Shown here in pieces: positions 26,661 through 35,747 of a DNA stretch of 64,000 bases. Source of the DNA: Planctomycetota bacterium (lineage in GTDB: Bacteria > Planctomycetota > UBA1135 > JAKEFM01). The translations under genes and the position numbers were made by a program. Position 1 is the stretch's first letter. Each line of letters starts with the position of its first letter. The notes under the pieces are model-generated. The model did not search any database and was not told the origin of the DNA. It worked only from the letters and a program-made list of their open reading frames with translations. The stretch is from assembly GCA_022616055.1 (NCBI GenBank), contig JAKEFM010000003.1, positions 1 through 64,000 on the forward strand, in the 5' to 3' direction.

Positions 26661-27416
26661 TCAGATCGCGAAGCGGTCCCCCTCGGCCGCGAGCCAGGCC
26701 GGGCCCTTGAATTCCGCCCGGACGCGCCCGAGGAGGTCGACGCCGTCGCACTCGGGATAGAAGTGCGTGAGGAGGAGGCGCCGCACGCCCGCCCCCTGCG
26801 CGAGCCGCCCCGCCTGGGTCGGTGTGAGGTGACCCTCGACCGCCGCCTCCTCGGGGAAGGAGCACTCGCAGAGGAAGAGGCCGACCCCGCGGACCAGGGC
26901 GGCGACGTCGGGGTGCTCGGGGGTGTCCCCGCTGTAGGCGAAGGAGGCGCCCCCTTCGAACTCGAATCGGTAGGCGAGGGCGTGGTCGGTGTGGTGGGTC
27001 TTCGCGACGCGCAGGAGGCATCCCTGCAGGGCGTGCTCCCCCGGGCCCACCTCGCGCACGCTCGCCCCCGGGTCGCGGACCCATCCGCCGAACATCCCCT
27101 CCGCCGCCTTCAGGAGTCGCGCGGTCCCCGCGGGGCCGACGATCTCGAGGGGACCCGCGCCGGAGAGCCGCGGGTTGCGTCGCGCGAAGAGGATGGCGAG
27201 GAGGTCGAGGCAGTGGTCGGGGTGGAAGTGCGTGACGAAGATCCGCCGGATCTCCTCGAGCGCGAGGCCGCAGGGGGCGAGCCGACGGATGGTTCCCGGG
27301 CCTGGATCGACGAGGAAGACCTCCCCCGCGGCCACGCGGAGCGCGTAGCCCGCCGGCCCCCGCCGGGGGTGCGGGAGGATCGAACCGGTGCCGAGGACGA
27401 GAAGCTCGACGCTCAA
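26661..27416 (-). CDS. MBL-fold metallohydrolase (RNase Z-like)
   Basis: A 251-residue metallo-beta-lactamase-fold hydrolase. LGTGSILPHPRRGPAGYAL at the start, the zinc motif THFHPDHCLDL (H-x-H-x-D-H), FAYSGDTPEHPDVAALVRG (bridging Asp), LCECSF and VEGHLTPTQAG, and LLLTHFYPE give the RNase Z/arylsulfatase-like pattern. It lacks the flexible exosite arm typical of tRNA 3' endonucleases, so RNase Z activity is unproven and a small-molecule ester or phosphodiester substrate is as likely. The TTG start overlaps the galE stop (TTGA), which places it in the same coupled operon. Confidence 0.8.
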   Translation of the reverse strand: MSVELLVLGTGSILPHPRRGPAGYALRVAAGEVFLVDPGPGTIRRLAPCGLALEEIRRIFVTHFHPDHCLDLLAILFARRNPRLSGAGPLEIVGPAGTARLLKAAEGMFGGWVRDPGASVREVGPGEHALQGCLLRVAKTHHTDHALAYRFEFEGGASFAYSGDTPEHPDVAALVRGVGLFLCECSFPEEAAVEGHLTPTQAGRLAQGAGVRRLLLTHFYPECDGVDLLGRVRAEFKGPAWLAAEGDRFAI

Positions 27417-28414
27417 CGGGACGAGCGCCCGCCCCGATCCCCGAACCCGTCGGGGTGCGCGCGGTGCCAGGCCCAGGCCGTCCCGACGATCTCCTCGAGG
27501 CGCGGGAACCGCGGGGCCCATCCGAGCGTCGCGCGCGTCCGGGCGCCGTCGGCGACGAGGATCGCCGGGTCTCCGGGTCGTCGCGCGCGCACCTCGACCC
27601 GGAGGGAGGCCCCCGTCGATTTCTGGCAGGCCTCGATCACCTCCCGAACGGAGTGGCCGGTTCCGGTCCCGAGATTGAGGGGGGCGCAGGCGCCTCCCGC
27701 GTCGAGGTGGCGCAGCGCGAGGATGTGGGCCTCGGCGAGGTCGTCCACGTGGATGTAGTCCCGCACGCAGGTGCCGTCGGGGGTCGGGTAGTCCGTCCCG
27801 TAGATCTCGACGAGGGGCTCCTTCCCGAGGGCCGCCTGGAGGACGCGCGGGATCAGGTGGGACTCGGGCGCGTGGTCCTCCCCGAGGTCCCCCTCCGGGG
27901 AGGCCCCTGCCGCGTTGAAGTAGCGGAGCGCGATCCAGCGCAGGCCGTAGGCGCGGGAGTACTCCCCCATCGCCCGCTCCGCCGCCGCCTTCGTCGAGGC
28001 GTAGGGGTTGATCGGCGCCACCGGATGGGTCTCGTCGATCGGCGTGCGGATTGGGTCTCCGTAGAGGGAGCAGGTCGAGGAGAAGACGAGCCGGTCGCAC
28101 CCTCCCTCCCGCATCGCGTCGAGGAGGACGAGGGTGTTCCCGAGGTTGTTGCGCCAGTACTTGGCCGGATCGCTGACCGATTCGCCGACGAGGCAGGAGG
28201 CGGCGAAGTGGATCACGGCCCGCGGCTTCCTCTCGAGGAAGAGGCGCCGCAGACCCTCCCGGTCCCCGAGGTCGCCGCGCACGAACGGTCCCCTCACCGC
28301 CGCCGCGTGGCCCTCGGAGAGGTCGTCGAGGACGACGGTCTCGAACCCCTGGGCGCGGAGGCGCCGCACCGTGTGGCTCCCGATGTAGCCCGCCCCGCCC
28401 GTGACGAGGATCAC
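27413..28414 (-). CDS. galE: UDP-glucose 4-epimerase
   Basis: A 333-residue short-chain dehydrogenase that interconverts UDP-glucose and UDP-galactose with bound NAD. The nucleotide site is TGGAGYIGSH (residues 5-14). FSSTCSLYG gives the active Ser/Thr, and Tyr138-x-x-x-Lys142 (YASTK) is the catalytic pair. RYFNAAGASPEGDLGEDH, YGTDYPTPDGTCVRDYIHV and NLGTGTGHSVREVI are typical GalE blocks. Start is the GTG at 28414, inside the upstream stop (GTGA), with GGGAGG about six bases ahead. It likely supplies sugar for envelope polysaccharide. Confidence 0.92.
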   Translation of the reverse strand: MILVTGGAGYIGSHTVRRLRAQGFETVVLDDLSEGHAAAVRGPFVRGDLGDREGLRRLFLERKPRAVIHFAASCLVGESVSDPAKYWRNNLGNTLVLLDAMREGGCDRLVFSSTCSLYGDPIRTPIDETHPVAPINPYASTKAAAERAMGEYSRAYGLRWIALRYFNAAGASPEGDLGEDHAPESHLIPRVLQAALGKEPLVEIYGTDYPTPDGTCVRDYIHVDDLAEAHILALRHLDAGGACAPLNLGTGTGHSVREVIEACQKSTGASLRVEVRARRPGDPAILVADGARTRATLGWAPRFPRLEEIVGTAWAWHRAHPDGFGDRGGRSSR

Positions 28415-29823
28415 CGCGCTCCTCCCTCCCGCGCGGGGGGCCGCGGAGCGCCCCGCGCCTCGAGCCACGCCCGGGCCCGCCGCGCCGCCTCCCGCCGCGG
28501 GGCGGGATCGGGTGAAGAGGGATCCCCGAGGAAGAAGGCGCGCTCGGCGATCGACTCGACCGCCCGGCAGGCCGCCTCGGCGAGGGGGGATTCCCCCGCC
28601 TCCATCGCCGCGACGAGATCGGGAAGCGCCTCCTCGACGCGCCACCGGCCGAGCCCCTCGCAGGTGGCGGCGCGGACGCGCAGATCGGGGTCGGACCGCA
28701 GGAGCGCGGGGAGGACCCGGGCCGCTAGCGCCCGGGAGCGCGCCCCGGCCTCCCGGGCCGCGAGGGCCCGCACCGAAGGATCCGCGTCCCGCAGCGCCTC
28801 CTGGAGGACCCGCGCGAGGCCCGGCACCTCGGCGCCGCACAGCGCCGAGAGCGCCTCCGCGCGCCGCTCGGGGGAAGGATCGCCGCGGAGCACCGCGAGG
28901 ACGTCGTCCGCGGAGGCGGTCCGGCGGCCGCTGCGCAGCTCCTCCCGGATCTCCTCGAGGGCGAGGTCGATCTCCGCGCGCGGGACCCGCGCGAGGAACT
29001 CCGGGCTCGCCTCGGCGGCCGTGCGCTCGAGGAGCGCGAGGGCGCGCTCGAGGCGGCCCGCCCTCCGGTAGAGGCCCGCCAGCTCGTAGAGGACGGCGGC
29101 GTCGAGTCGGCCGGTCCGAAGGAGCGCCTCGACTTCGGCGGCGGCCTCCTCCGGACGCCCCGCGGCGAGGATCGCCTGCGCGAGCCGGATCCGGGCGCGG
29201 ACGTTCGAGGGATCGCGCTCGAGGGCGCCCCGGAGGAGGGCGACCGCCTCCTCCGGCCTCCCCTCGTCGAGCGCGCGCCCGGCGAGCCAGAGCGCGGCGC
29301 GGGCGCCCTCCCCGTCCCTCCGGAGGAGATCCTCCGCCTCCCGCCGCGCCCCATCCCGATCCCCCGCGGACTCGAGGGCCCGCACGAGGAGGTACCTCGC
29401 CTCGAGGAAGCCCGGATCGAGGCAGAGCGCCGTCCGCAGCCGGGCGATCGCGGCCGGCAGCCGGCCCTGCTCGAGGTCGATCGAGCCGAGCCCGAGGTGG
29501 GGATGCGGGAACCGCGGGTCGGCCGCGATCGAGGCCTCGAACTCGAACGCCGCCTCCTCGAGCCGGCCCGCCCGCGCGAGCGCGCGGCCGCGGAGGTAGG
29601 CGCCCGCGGCGTCCCCGCGCTGCGGCACCGGGTAGCGCTCGACCACCTCGACCGGGGCGAGCCCCGAGGAGAAGAGGGCGTCCTGCTCCACCTCGAGGCG
29701 CTCGGCGCGCGCGCGCGTCCCCTCCTCCCCCGCCGCCGGCGCGCGGGGAGAGGCGGGGGAAGCGCAGGCGGCCGCCAGGAGCCAGAGGGGGAGCGGGGAA
29801 GGGAGCGCCCAGGACCGATCCAT
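28411..29823 (-). CDS. TPR/HEAT-repeat lipoprotein
   Basis: A 470-residue exported lipoprotein. The signal peptide ends with the lipobox LAAAC near residue 20. Residues about 60-260 are tetratricopeptide repeats (GRLEEAAFEFEASIAADPRF, GRPEEAVALLRGALERDPSN and others), and residues about 300-430 are HEAT-type repeats with D/S-P-x-x-R-A-x-A. ATG at 29823 is chosen over an ATG nine bases upstream because GTAAAT ends seven bases before it and TTGATC stands 17 bases further, a leaderless promoter arrangement seen elsewhere here. It heads the operon with galE, whose GTG overlaps its stop. Binding partner unknown. Confidence 0.72.
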   Translation of the reverse strand: MDRSWALPSPLPLWLLAAACASPASPRAPAAGEEGTRARAERLEVEQDALFSSGLAPVEVVERYPVPQRGDAAGAYLRGRALARAGRLEEAAFEFEASIAADPRFPHPHLGLGSIDLEQGRLPAAIARLRTALCLDPGFLEARYLLVRALESAGDRDGARREAEDLLRRDGEGARAALWLAGRALDEGRPEEAVALLRGALERDPSNVRARIRLAQAILAAGRPEEAAAEVEALLRTGRLDAAVLYELAGLYRRAGRLERALALLERTAAEASPEFLARVPRAEIDLALEEIREELRSGRRTASADDVLAVLRGDPSPERRAEALSALCGAEVPGLARVLQEALRDADPSVRALAAREAGARSRALAARVLPALLRSDPDLRVRAATCEGLGRWRVEEALPDLVAAMEAGESPLAEAACRAVESIAERAFFLGDPSSPDPAPRREAARRARAWLEARGAPRPPAREGGAR

Positions 29824-29830
29824 CGCGCTC

Positions 29831-29859
29831 ATTTACGGCGGGCGCGCGTCCTCGATCAA
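29831..29859 (-). promoter_or_regulatory. Candidate promoter of the TPR lipoprotein-galE operon
   Basis: On the minus strand TTGATC (29859-29854) is followed after 17 bases by GTAAAT (29836-29831), which ends seven bases before the ATG at 29823. The -10 is weak, but spacing and position match the leaderless promoters in this window. It is back to back with the purC promoter. Confidence 0.4.
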
Positions 29860-29883
29860 GCGCGGGGACCAGCGCGCCGCGCG

Positions 29884-29912
29884 TTGCCCCGTCTCCTCCC
29901 CGCCGCTACTGT
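29884..29912 (+). promoter_or_regulatory. Promoter of purC (leaderless)
   Basis: TTGCCC at 29884-29889 and TACTGT at 29907-29912 are separated by 17 bases. The -10 ends eight bases before the purC ATG at 29921, with no Shine-Dalgarno sequence. Predicted transcription start is close to the A of the ATG. Confidence 0.55.
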
Positions 29913-29920
29913 CCCGCCGC

Positions 29921-30802
29921 ATGAGCGAGATCTACCTCGGCGGCGGCGTCGAGGGATTGCCTCGGGCGAGGGCGGGGAAGGTCCGGGACCTCTACGAGGC
30001 CGACGGGACGCTCCTCCTCGTCGCGACGGACCGGCTCTCCGCGTTCGACCACGTCCTGCGCGAGGGGATCCCGGGCAAGGGGAAGATCCTGACGCGCCTC
30101 TCGGCCTTCTGGTTCGCGCGCACGGCCGACGTGGTCCCGAACCACCTCCTCGGGACCGACGTCGATTCGGTCCCCGGCCTCCCCCCCGCGGCCCGCGAGC
30201 GCCTGCGCGGGCGCACGATGGTCGTCCGCAAGGCGGAGGTCCTCCCGTTCGAGTTCGTCGTCCGGGGCTACCTCACCGGCTCGGGACTCGCCTCCTACCG
30301 GGAGACGGGGGAGGTCTGCGGCGTGCGCCTCCCTCCCGGGCTCGGCGAGGCGAGCGCGCTCCCCGCCCCCATCCTGACGCCGACGACGAAGTCGACGAAG
30401 GACGTCCCGGTCACCTTCGAGGAGGTCGAGCGGGCGATCGGCTCGCCCCTCGCGCGCCGCGCGAGGGAGGCCGCGCTCGCCGTCTACCGGAGCGCGTCGG
30501 TCCACGCGCGGGAGCGGGGGATCCTGCTGGCCGACACGAAGTTCGAGTTCGGCGTCGCCGGCGGGGAGCTTCTCCTCGTCGACGAGTGCCTGACGCCCGA
30601 TTCCTCGAGGTTCTGGCCGGCGGCGGGGTACACCCCCGGGAAGCCGCAGCCCTCCTTCGACAAGCAGGTCGTGCGCGACTACCTCCTGAAGACGGGCTGG
30701 GACCGGCGCTCGCCTCCCCCGCCGCTGCCGCCGGAGGTGGTCGCGCGGACCGCCTCCCTCTACGCCGAGATCTGCGAGCGCCTGACCGGATCCTGCGCGT
30801 GA
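29921..30802 (+). CDS. purC: Phosphoribosylaminoimidazole-succinocarboxamide synthase
   Basis: Joins CAIR and aspartate with ATP to give SAICAR in purine synthesis. The 293 residues contain the family blocks: RAGKVRDLYE at the start (ATP site), TDRLSAFDHVLREGIPGKG, PFEFVVRGYLTGSG, PILTPTTKSTK, LLADTKFEFGV, VDECLTPDSSRFWPA and FDKQVVRDYL. This is the longer, yeast-like form, about 290-310 residues. First gene of a purC-purE-mtnA operon; its TGA overlaps the purE GTG. Confidence 0.94.
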   Translation: MSEIYLGGGVEGLPRARAGKVRDLYEADGTLLLVATDRLSAFDHVLREGIPGKGKILTRLSAFWFARTADVVPNHLLGTDVDSVPGLPPAARERLRGRTMVVRKAEVLPFEFVVRGYLTGSGLASYRETGEVCGVRLPPGLGEASALPAPILTPTTKSTKDVPVTFEEVERAIGSPLARRAREAALAVYRSASVHARERGILLADTKFEFGVAGGELLLVDECLTPDSSRFWPAAGYTPGKPQPSFDKQVVRDYLLKTGWDRRSPPPPLPPEVVARTASLYAEICERLTGSCA

Positions 30803-31320
30803 GCGGATCCCCCTCTCCCACCGTCGCCGTCCTGCTCGGCTCGGACTCCGATCTGCCGAAGCTCCAGGGATGCTTCGAGGCCCTGGAATCGCTCGGGATC
30901 GCCTACGAGGTCCGCCTCCTCTCGGCCCACCGCTCTCCCGAGGCCCTCGAGGAATTCGTCGCGCAGGCACCTTCCCGAGGAACGCGCGTCTTCCTCTGCG
31001 CGGCGGGGGGCGCCGCCCACCTCGCAGGGACGGTCGCCGCGCGCACGGTCCTTCCCGTGATCGGGATCCCCGTCGAGGGGCCCCCCCTCGGCGGTCTCGA
31101 CGCCCTCCTCTCGACCGTCCAGATGCCGGGCGGAGTCCCCGTCGCGACGGTCGGCGTCGGCGGCGGAGGGCCGAAGAACGCGGGGTTGCTCGCCGCGCGG
31201 ATGCTCGCCCTCGCGGACGAGGACCTCGCCCGGCGCCTGACGGAGGAGCGCTCGAGGATGGCCTCCGCCGTCCTCGAGAAGGATCGGGCCATCCGGGAGA
31301 AGCGCGGCCGCGGGCGCTGA
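30799..31320 (+). CDS. purE: N5-carboxyaminoimidazole ribonucleotide mutase (PurE class I)
   Basis: A 173-residue enzyme that moves the carboxyl group of N5-CAIR to give CAIR, the substrate of PurC. VAVLLGSDSDLPKLQGCFE holds the nucleotide loop, LLSAHRSPEAL has the catalytic His, and GGAAHLAGTVAARTVLPVIGIPV follows the class I form. A partner PurK is not in view. GTG start overlapping the purC stop as GTGA shows coupling. The C-terminal tail is basic and variable. Confidence 0.93.
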   Translation: MSGSPSPTVAVLLGSDSDLPKLQGCFEALESLGIAYEVRLLSAHRSPEALEEFVAQAPSRGTRVFLCAAGGAAHLAGTVAARTVLPVIGIPVEGPPLGGLDALLSTVQMPGGVPVATVGVGGGGPKNAGLLAARMLALADEDLARRLTEERSRMASAVLEKDRAIREKRGRGR

Positions 31321-31327
31321 ATCTCCC

Positions 31328-32401
31328 TTGCTCCCCCCGACGCTCGCCTGGGAGGGGGAAGTCCCGGGCCGGGTGCGGCTCCTCGACCAGACGCTTCTCC
31401 CGGGCGAGATCGCCCTCCTCGAGATCCGGACCGCCTCGGGGATGGCGGACGCGATCCGCCGCCTCGCGATCCGGGGCGCGCCCGCGATCGGCGTGGCCGG
31501 CGCCTTTGGGCTGGTTCTCGGTCTCCAGGAAGAGGACGTCCCCGACGCCGCCGCGCTCCTCGCCCTCGGGCGCCGCACGGCCTCGTTCCTTCGCGCCACC
31601 CGGCCGACGGCGGTCTCCCTGGTCCGGGGCCTCGACCGCACGCTCGCCCGGGTGGAGCGCGAGTCGGCGGCCGGAGCCGCTCCCGACGCGCTCCGGCGCG
31701 CCGCCCTCGCGGAGGCCCGGGCGATCCTCGAGGAGGACCGGGAGGCCTGCCGGCGGATCGCGGAGGAGGGGTCCTCGCTCCTGAGGGACGGACAGGGTGT
31801 CCTCACCCACTGCAACACAGGCGCGCTCGCGACGACCGGGATCGGGACGGCCCTCGGGATCGTCCTGCATGCCCACGAGCGAGGGATGCGCCTGCGGGTC
31901 TTCGTCGGGGAGACGCGCCCCCTCCTCCAGGGCTCCCGCCTCACCGCCCTCGAGCTGCGGGCCGCGGGCGTGGAGGTGACCCTCCTCCCCGACTCCGCGG
32001 CCGGGAGCCTGCTCCGCTCCGGGAGGATCGGGGTCGTCCTCGTAGGGGCCGACCGGATCGCGCGCAACGGCGACGTCGCGAACAAGATCGGCACCTATCC
32101 CCTCGCGCTCCTCGCGCGCGAGCACGACGTCCCCTTCCACGTCGCCGCCCCGATCGAGACGATCGACCCGCGGATCGCCGCCGGCTCCGCGATCCCGGTC
32201 GAGGAGCGGGGCGAGGAGGAGGTCCTCTCCCTCGGCGGGAGGAGGGTCGCGCCCGAGGGGGTAAAGGTTTTCAATCCGGCGTTCGATGTAACGCCCGCGC
32301 GACTGGTGACCGGGATCGTGACGGAGGCGGGGCGGATCCCCGCTCCGGACGAGGGGAGGGTAGTCGAGTTCCTCCACCGGTGCGGTCGCGCGAGGGAATA
32401 G
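31328..32401 (+). CDS. mtnA: S-methyl-5-thioribose-1-phosphate isomerase
   Basis: Isomerises the aldose MTR-1-P to the ketose in methionine salvage. The 357 residues have RGAPAIGVAGAFGL (49-62), the catalytic Cys162 in THCNTGALAT and Asp242 in GADRIARNGDVANKIGTYPLA. FNPAFDVTPARLVTGIVTE near the C-terminus is typical of MtnA rather than the eIF2B-like relatives. The TTG start lies seven bases after purE, so it is cotranscribed with purC-purE. No other methionine-salvage gene is in the window; MtnA may serve a partial or alternative 5-deoxyribose route. Confidence 0.9.
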   Translation: MLPPTLAWEGEVPGRVRLLDQTLLPGEIALLEIRTASGMADAIRRLAIRGAPAIGVAGAFGLVLGLQEEDVPDAAALLALGRRTASFLRATRPTAVSLVRGLDRTLARVERESAAGAAPDALRRAALAEARAILEEDREACRRIAEEGSSLLRDGQGVLTHCNTGALATTGIGTALGIVLHAHERGMRLRVFVGETRPLLQGSRLTALELRAAGVEVTLLPDSAAGSLLRSGRIGVVLVGADRIARNGDVANKIGTYPLALLAREHDVPFHVAAPIETIDPRIAAGSAIPVEERGEEEVLSLGGRRVAPEGVKVFNPAFDVTPARLVTGIVTEAGRIPAPDEGRVVEFLHRCGRARE

Positions 32402-32487
32402 GGGCGCCGGCCCTCTCGGGAAGGGGAGGGCTCCGCGGAGCGATCCGCCGGGGCGAGGCCGGCCCTTCGAACACGAGGGAAACGACG

Positions 32488-32733
32488 ATGGGACGTCCCC
32501 GCAAGCGGATGAAGAAGGAAGCCGAGACTCCGAACCCGGAGTCGACGCTCCTCCTCGATCAGGACTCGGAGCCGACCGAGGCCGAGGCGGAGGTCCAGTC
32601 CGAGGAGACCCTCGAGTTCATCCGGGCGATCGACGAGTACCGCCGGATGAAGAACCGCCCCTTCCCGACCTGGACGGAGGTCTTCGGGATCCTCCGCTCC
32701 CTCGGATACCGCAAGGGGCCGGCGGCGGACTAG
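32488..32733 (+). CDS. Small protein with an AT-hook-like N-terminus
   Basis: An 81-residue protein. It begins [11 protein letters not shown], a GRPRKR core like an AT-hook, which binds the minor groove of AT-rich DNA. The middle is acidic and disordered (residues 12-42). The C-terminal part, [20 protein letters not shown] followed by [14 protein letters not shown], is a compact predicted helix pair. From memory this layout is common and well conserved in planctomycete genomes without an assigned function. GAGGGA about seven bases upstream of the ATG at 32488 marks the start. It shares CTAG with the convergent glyA stop. Confidence 0.75.
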   Translation: MGRPRKRMKKEAETPNPESTLLLDQDSEPTEAEAEVQSEETLEFIRAIDEYRRMKNRPFPTWTEVFGILRSLGYRKGPAAD

Positions 32734-34049
32734 GAGGCGTCCTTCCCCGCCCGTCCGAGGGCGGCGCCATAGCCGGCGTAGATCGGGAACCGGCGGCAGA
32801 GGTCCCGGACCTTCTCGCCGAGGTCCCGGCGGACCGCCTCGTCGTCGCGGGCGCGGAGGCGTCCGTCGATGAGCCCGGCGATCTCGGCCATCTCCCCCTC
32901 CCCCATCCCCCGGGTCGTCAGCGCGGGGGTGCCGAGCCGCAGGCCGCTCGTCTCCCGCGGCGAGCGCTCGTCGAACGGGATCAGGTTCTTGTTGACCGTG
33001 ATCCCGATCGCGCCGAGCGCGTCCTCCGCCTCCCGGCCGCTCATCCCGGCGGGGCGCAGGTCGAGGAGGAATAGGTGGGTGTCGGTCCCCCCCGAGACGA
33101 TCCGGTGGCCGCGCTCCGCGAGCGCCGCCGCCAGGACCGCGGCGTTGCGCACGACGGCGGCCTGGTAGCGGCGGAAGGGCTCCCCGGCCGCCTCGAGGAA
33201 CGCGACCGCCTTCGCCGCGATCACGTGCATCAGGGGCCCCCCCTGGATGCCGGGAAAGACCGCCGAGTCGAGCTTCTTGCCGATGTCGGCCCGGCACAGG
33301 ACGGCGCCCCCCCGCGGGCCGCGCAGGGTCTTGTGCGTCGTGAAGGTGACGACGTCGGAGACGGGGACGGGGCTCTCGTGCACGCCGGCCGCCACGAGCC
33401 CCGCGATGTGGGCCATGTCGACCATGAGTCGAGCGCCGACTTCCGTCGCGATCTCGGCGAAGGCTCCGAAATCGAGCCGCCGCGGATAGGCGCTCGCCCC
33501 CGCGAGGATCACGCGGGGCTTCCCCTCCCGGGCGAGGCGCCGCACCTCCGCCATGTCGATCGTCTCGCTCACCCGGGAGACGCCGTAGTGGACGATCTTG
33601 TAGGTCCGCCCCGCGAAGTTCTTCGGGTGCCCGTGCGAGAGGTGTCCGCCGTGGGCGAGGTCGAGGGAGAGGATCGTCTCCCCCGGCTCGGCGATCGCCA
33701 TCAGCGCCCCCATGTTCGCCTGGGTCCCCGAGTGGGGCTGGACGTTGACGTGCTCTCCGCCGAAGAGGGCCCGGGCGCGATCCCGGGCGAGGGTCTCGAC
33801 GCGGTCGGCGGGCCCGCATCCCCCGTAGTAGCGGGCGCCCGGGTACCCCTCCGCGTACTTGTTCGTGAGGAGCGAGCCGGTCGCCGCGAGGACGGCGGGG
33901 CCGACGTGGTTCTCCGAGGCGATGAGCTCGAGTCCCTCCTCCTCGCGCCGCCACTCCTCCGTCAGGGCCTCGTGGACCTCCGGGTCGAGCCGGGCGAGGG
34001 CCCGGAGGGGATCCCAGGCGTTGGGAGAGGAGGGGGCGGGGGCGCCCAT
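32730..34049 (-). CDS. glyA: Serine hydroxymethyltransferase
   Basis: A PLP enzyme that converts serine and tetrahydrofolate to glycine and methylene-THF, the main one-carbon source for purines. The 439 residues show [57 protein letters not shown] (Asp211, His214) and the PLP lysine Lys240 in [25 protein letters not shown] and [12 protein letters not shown] follow the family. ATG at 34049 is used; a GTG two codons upstream at 34055 overlaps the preceding stop as GTGA and is an equally good start. Confidence 0.94.
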   Translation of the reverse strand: MGAPAPSSPNAWDPLRALARLDPEVHEALTEEWRREEEGLELIASENHVGPAVLAATGSLLTNKYAEGYPGARYYGGCGPADRVETLARDRARALFGGEHVNVQPHSGTQANMGALMAIAEPGETILSLDLAHGGHLSHGHPKNFAGRTYKIVHYGVSRVSETIDMAEVRRLAREGKPRVILAGASAYPRRLDFGAFAEIATEVGARLMVDMAHIAGLVAAGVHESPVPVSDVVTFTTHKTLRGPRGGAVLCRADIGKKLDSAVFPGIQGGPLMHVIAAKAVAFLEAAGEPFRRYQAAVVRNAAVLAAALAERGHRIVSGGTDTHLFLLDLRPAGMSGREAEDALGAIGITVNKNLIPFDERSPRETSGLRLGTPALTTRGMGEGEMAEIAGLIDGRLRARDDEAVRRDLGEKVRDLCRRFPIYAGYGAALGRAGKDAS

Positions 34050-34051
34050 GA

Positions 34052-34288
34052 TCACCGCTTCGCCGGAGCCGGCGTCCGGAACCAGGGCTCCTCGGGAGGG
34101 CGGACCCGCGGGAGGGGGGGAACCGCGATCCGCAGGTCGTCGACGGCACGCCGGTCCGCCTCCCGCTTCTCCTTCTCCAGGCTTTCGGCACCCGCCGGCG
34201 GCGCGAGGAGCGCGCCGACCGAGCCGACGGCGACGAGGACGGCGAAGAGGAGGCAGGTCCGCGCGACCAGCTTCTCGCGGGGGCTCAA
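34052..34288 (-). CDS. Small single-span membrane or exported protein
   Basis: A 78-residue protein directly upstream of glyA and overlapping its alternative GTG start. It opens at a TTG. Residues about 11-30 ([20 protein letters not shown]) are one membrane span or a signal peptide. A short charged helix ([18 protein letters not shown]) and a Pro-rich tail follow. No family recognised. Codon use and the tight coupling to glyA make it likely to be real, but a chance frame cannot be excluded. Confidence 0.45.
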   Translation of the reverse strand: MSPREKLVARTCLLFAVLVAVGSVGALLAPPAGAESLEKEKREADRRAVDDLRIAVPPLPRVRPPEEPWFRTPAPAKR

Positions 34289-34345
34289 GGGGGGGGCGAG
34301 AGGCGGCGCACTCTAGCGGGGCGGGGAGGCATTTCAACGCGCCCG

Positions 34346-34374
34346 GTGACCCCTCCGCCGCGCCCCGCTAATAA
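34346..34374 (+). promoter_or_regulatory. Candidate promoter of the DUF1573 lipoprotein gene
   Basis: GTGACC at 34346-34351 and TAATAA at 34369-34374 are 17 bases apart. The stretch TAATAAT stands out as AT-rich in this sequence. The GTG start is 33 bases downstream, so this transcript would have a leader. Confidence 0.45.
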
Positions 34375-34407
34375 TCGCTCGATCCCCGACCCCGGAGCCC
34401 CTCGCCC

Positions 34408-35523
34408 GTGCGCCTCCCCCGTCCTGCCGGCCCGATCCTCTCCTCCTTCCTCCTCCTCGGGGCCCCCTCGTGCTCGAAGGGGGGGAACGGGCCCCGCCTG
34501 GAGTTCGAGGCGACCTTCCACGACTTCGGGACCCTCGCGACCGAGGACAAGGGCGCCCACGTCTACCGGGGGTGGAATACCGGGGGCGCCGAGCTGGTGA
34601 TCCGGACGGCCCGCGCCTCCTGCGGGTGCGCCGTGCCCGATCTCGTCGCGATCGGGAAGGACGGGCTCGAGCGGCGCGGGGCGACGGAGCGCACCGGGGA
34701 CGTCCTGCGCCTCGCGCCCGGGGAGACCCTCGAGGTGAGGCTCGCCGTCGATCCCAGGGTCGGGGCGGCCTCCGGGGTGCCGGAGATCCACGGGAACGTC
34801 CTCCTCGAGACGAGCGAGGTCGGCCGGCCCTACCTCCGGCTCGAGTTCCACGTCCGGTTCGACGTGCCCGTCAACGTGACCCCCCCGAGCATCGACGTCG
34901 AGGCCGTCGGCCGCCGGGAGAGGGTCGTGAAGGAGATCCTCCTCGTTCCGACGCTCGGGCGGACCTTCGACATCTCCCCGCCCGACTCGCTCCCTCCCGG
35001 CGTGACGGCGGACCTGCGGCTCGAGGAGCGGCCCGGGAAGGGCGGGGCGACGCTGCGGACCTACCGGCTCCGCGTGACGCTCGGGCCGGGGCTCCCGGAG
35101 GGGTTCCTGTCGACCGTCCTCCTCCTCCCCACCGGCTACCGGGAGGGGCACCGGATCGAGATCCCGCTGCGCGCCCGGGTCGTCGGCGACCTCCTCCTCC
35201 ACCCCGCCGGCTTCGAGCTGGGGATCGTCCGTCCGTCCTCGGCCGACGACCCGACCCCCTCGCCCGGTCGCAGGGTCGCGGTCCGCTACACCCCCGCCGG
35301 GAAGACGCTGCGCCTCGGCGAGCCTCGGGTCGAGGGGGACGAGTCGGCCCACCTCAAGGCAAGCCTCCGCGAGATCGAGGTCGGGCGGAGGTTCGAGGTC
35401 CTCCTCGAGCCCGGCCCCGGGATCGCCGCCCCTGTGTTCAAGGGCTCCGTCGTGATCCCGACGGACGATCCGGAGAACCCGGAGATCAAGATCCCCTACC
35501 GCGGCTTCGCGCGGGAGGGGTGA
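34408..35523 (+). CDS. DUF1573-domain lipoprotein
   Basis: A 371-residue exported protein with a probable lipobox at Cys22 (LLLGAPSC). Residues about 32-150 are a DUF1573 Ig-like domain: FHDFGTLATEDKGAHVYRGW, then NTGGAELVIRTARASCGC with the conserved Cys-Gly-Cys, then LRLAPGETLEVRLAVDPR. Two further beta-sandwich domains follow, the last ending GSVVIPTDDPENPEIKIPY, again DUF1573-like. The family is abundant in planctomycetes and Bacteroidetes, and its function is unknown. GTG start. It reads divergently from the small membrane gene and glyA. Confidence 0.78.
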   Translation: MRLPRPAGPILSSFLLLGAPSCSKGGNGPRLEFEATFHDFGTLATEDKGAHVYRGWNTGGAELVIRTARASCGCAVPDLVAIGKDGLERRGATERTGDVLRLAPGETLEVRLAVDPRVGAASGVPEIHGNVLLETSEVGRPYLRLEFHVRFDVPVNVTPPSIDVEAVGRRERVVKEILLVPTLGRTFDISPPDSLPPGVTADLRLEERPGKGGATLRTYRLRVTLGPGLPEGFLSTVLLLPTGYREGHRIEIPLRARVVGDLLLHPAGFELGIVRPSSADDPTPSPGRRVAVRYTPAGKTLRLGEPRVEGDESAHLKASLREIEVGRRFEVLLEPGPGIAAPVFKGSVVIPTDDPENPEIKIPYRGFAREG

Positions 35524-35747
35524 GAGGGCTTTCCCGCGCGTGCGGGGAGGCGCCAGAGTTCCCTCGTCTCCTCGCGGGTCTCGAGGGACCGGTGGCGAGG
35601 TCCACAGGGCGGGGCGCGAGCTCCCGATCCGGCTGCACGCCTGTATCCAAGGGTTCGCCTGCCGCATAGGCTTGCTCCCGCTTCCTGCACGGAGTCCAGG
35701 TCGGTTCGATGTAGGCCGGGCCCGCCCTTCGATCGCCCGAGGAGGAA

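Noticed and set aside
34052-34055. GTG at 34055 as the definite start of glyA
   Set aside because: It fits the GTGA coupling seen elsewhere, but an ATG two codons later is equally possible, so the ATG was kept and the alternative noted.
35701-35712. GGTTCGAT resembling a tRNA T-loop
   Set aside because: The flanking bases do not form the five-pair T-stem and no acceptor stem exists.
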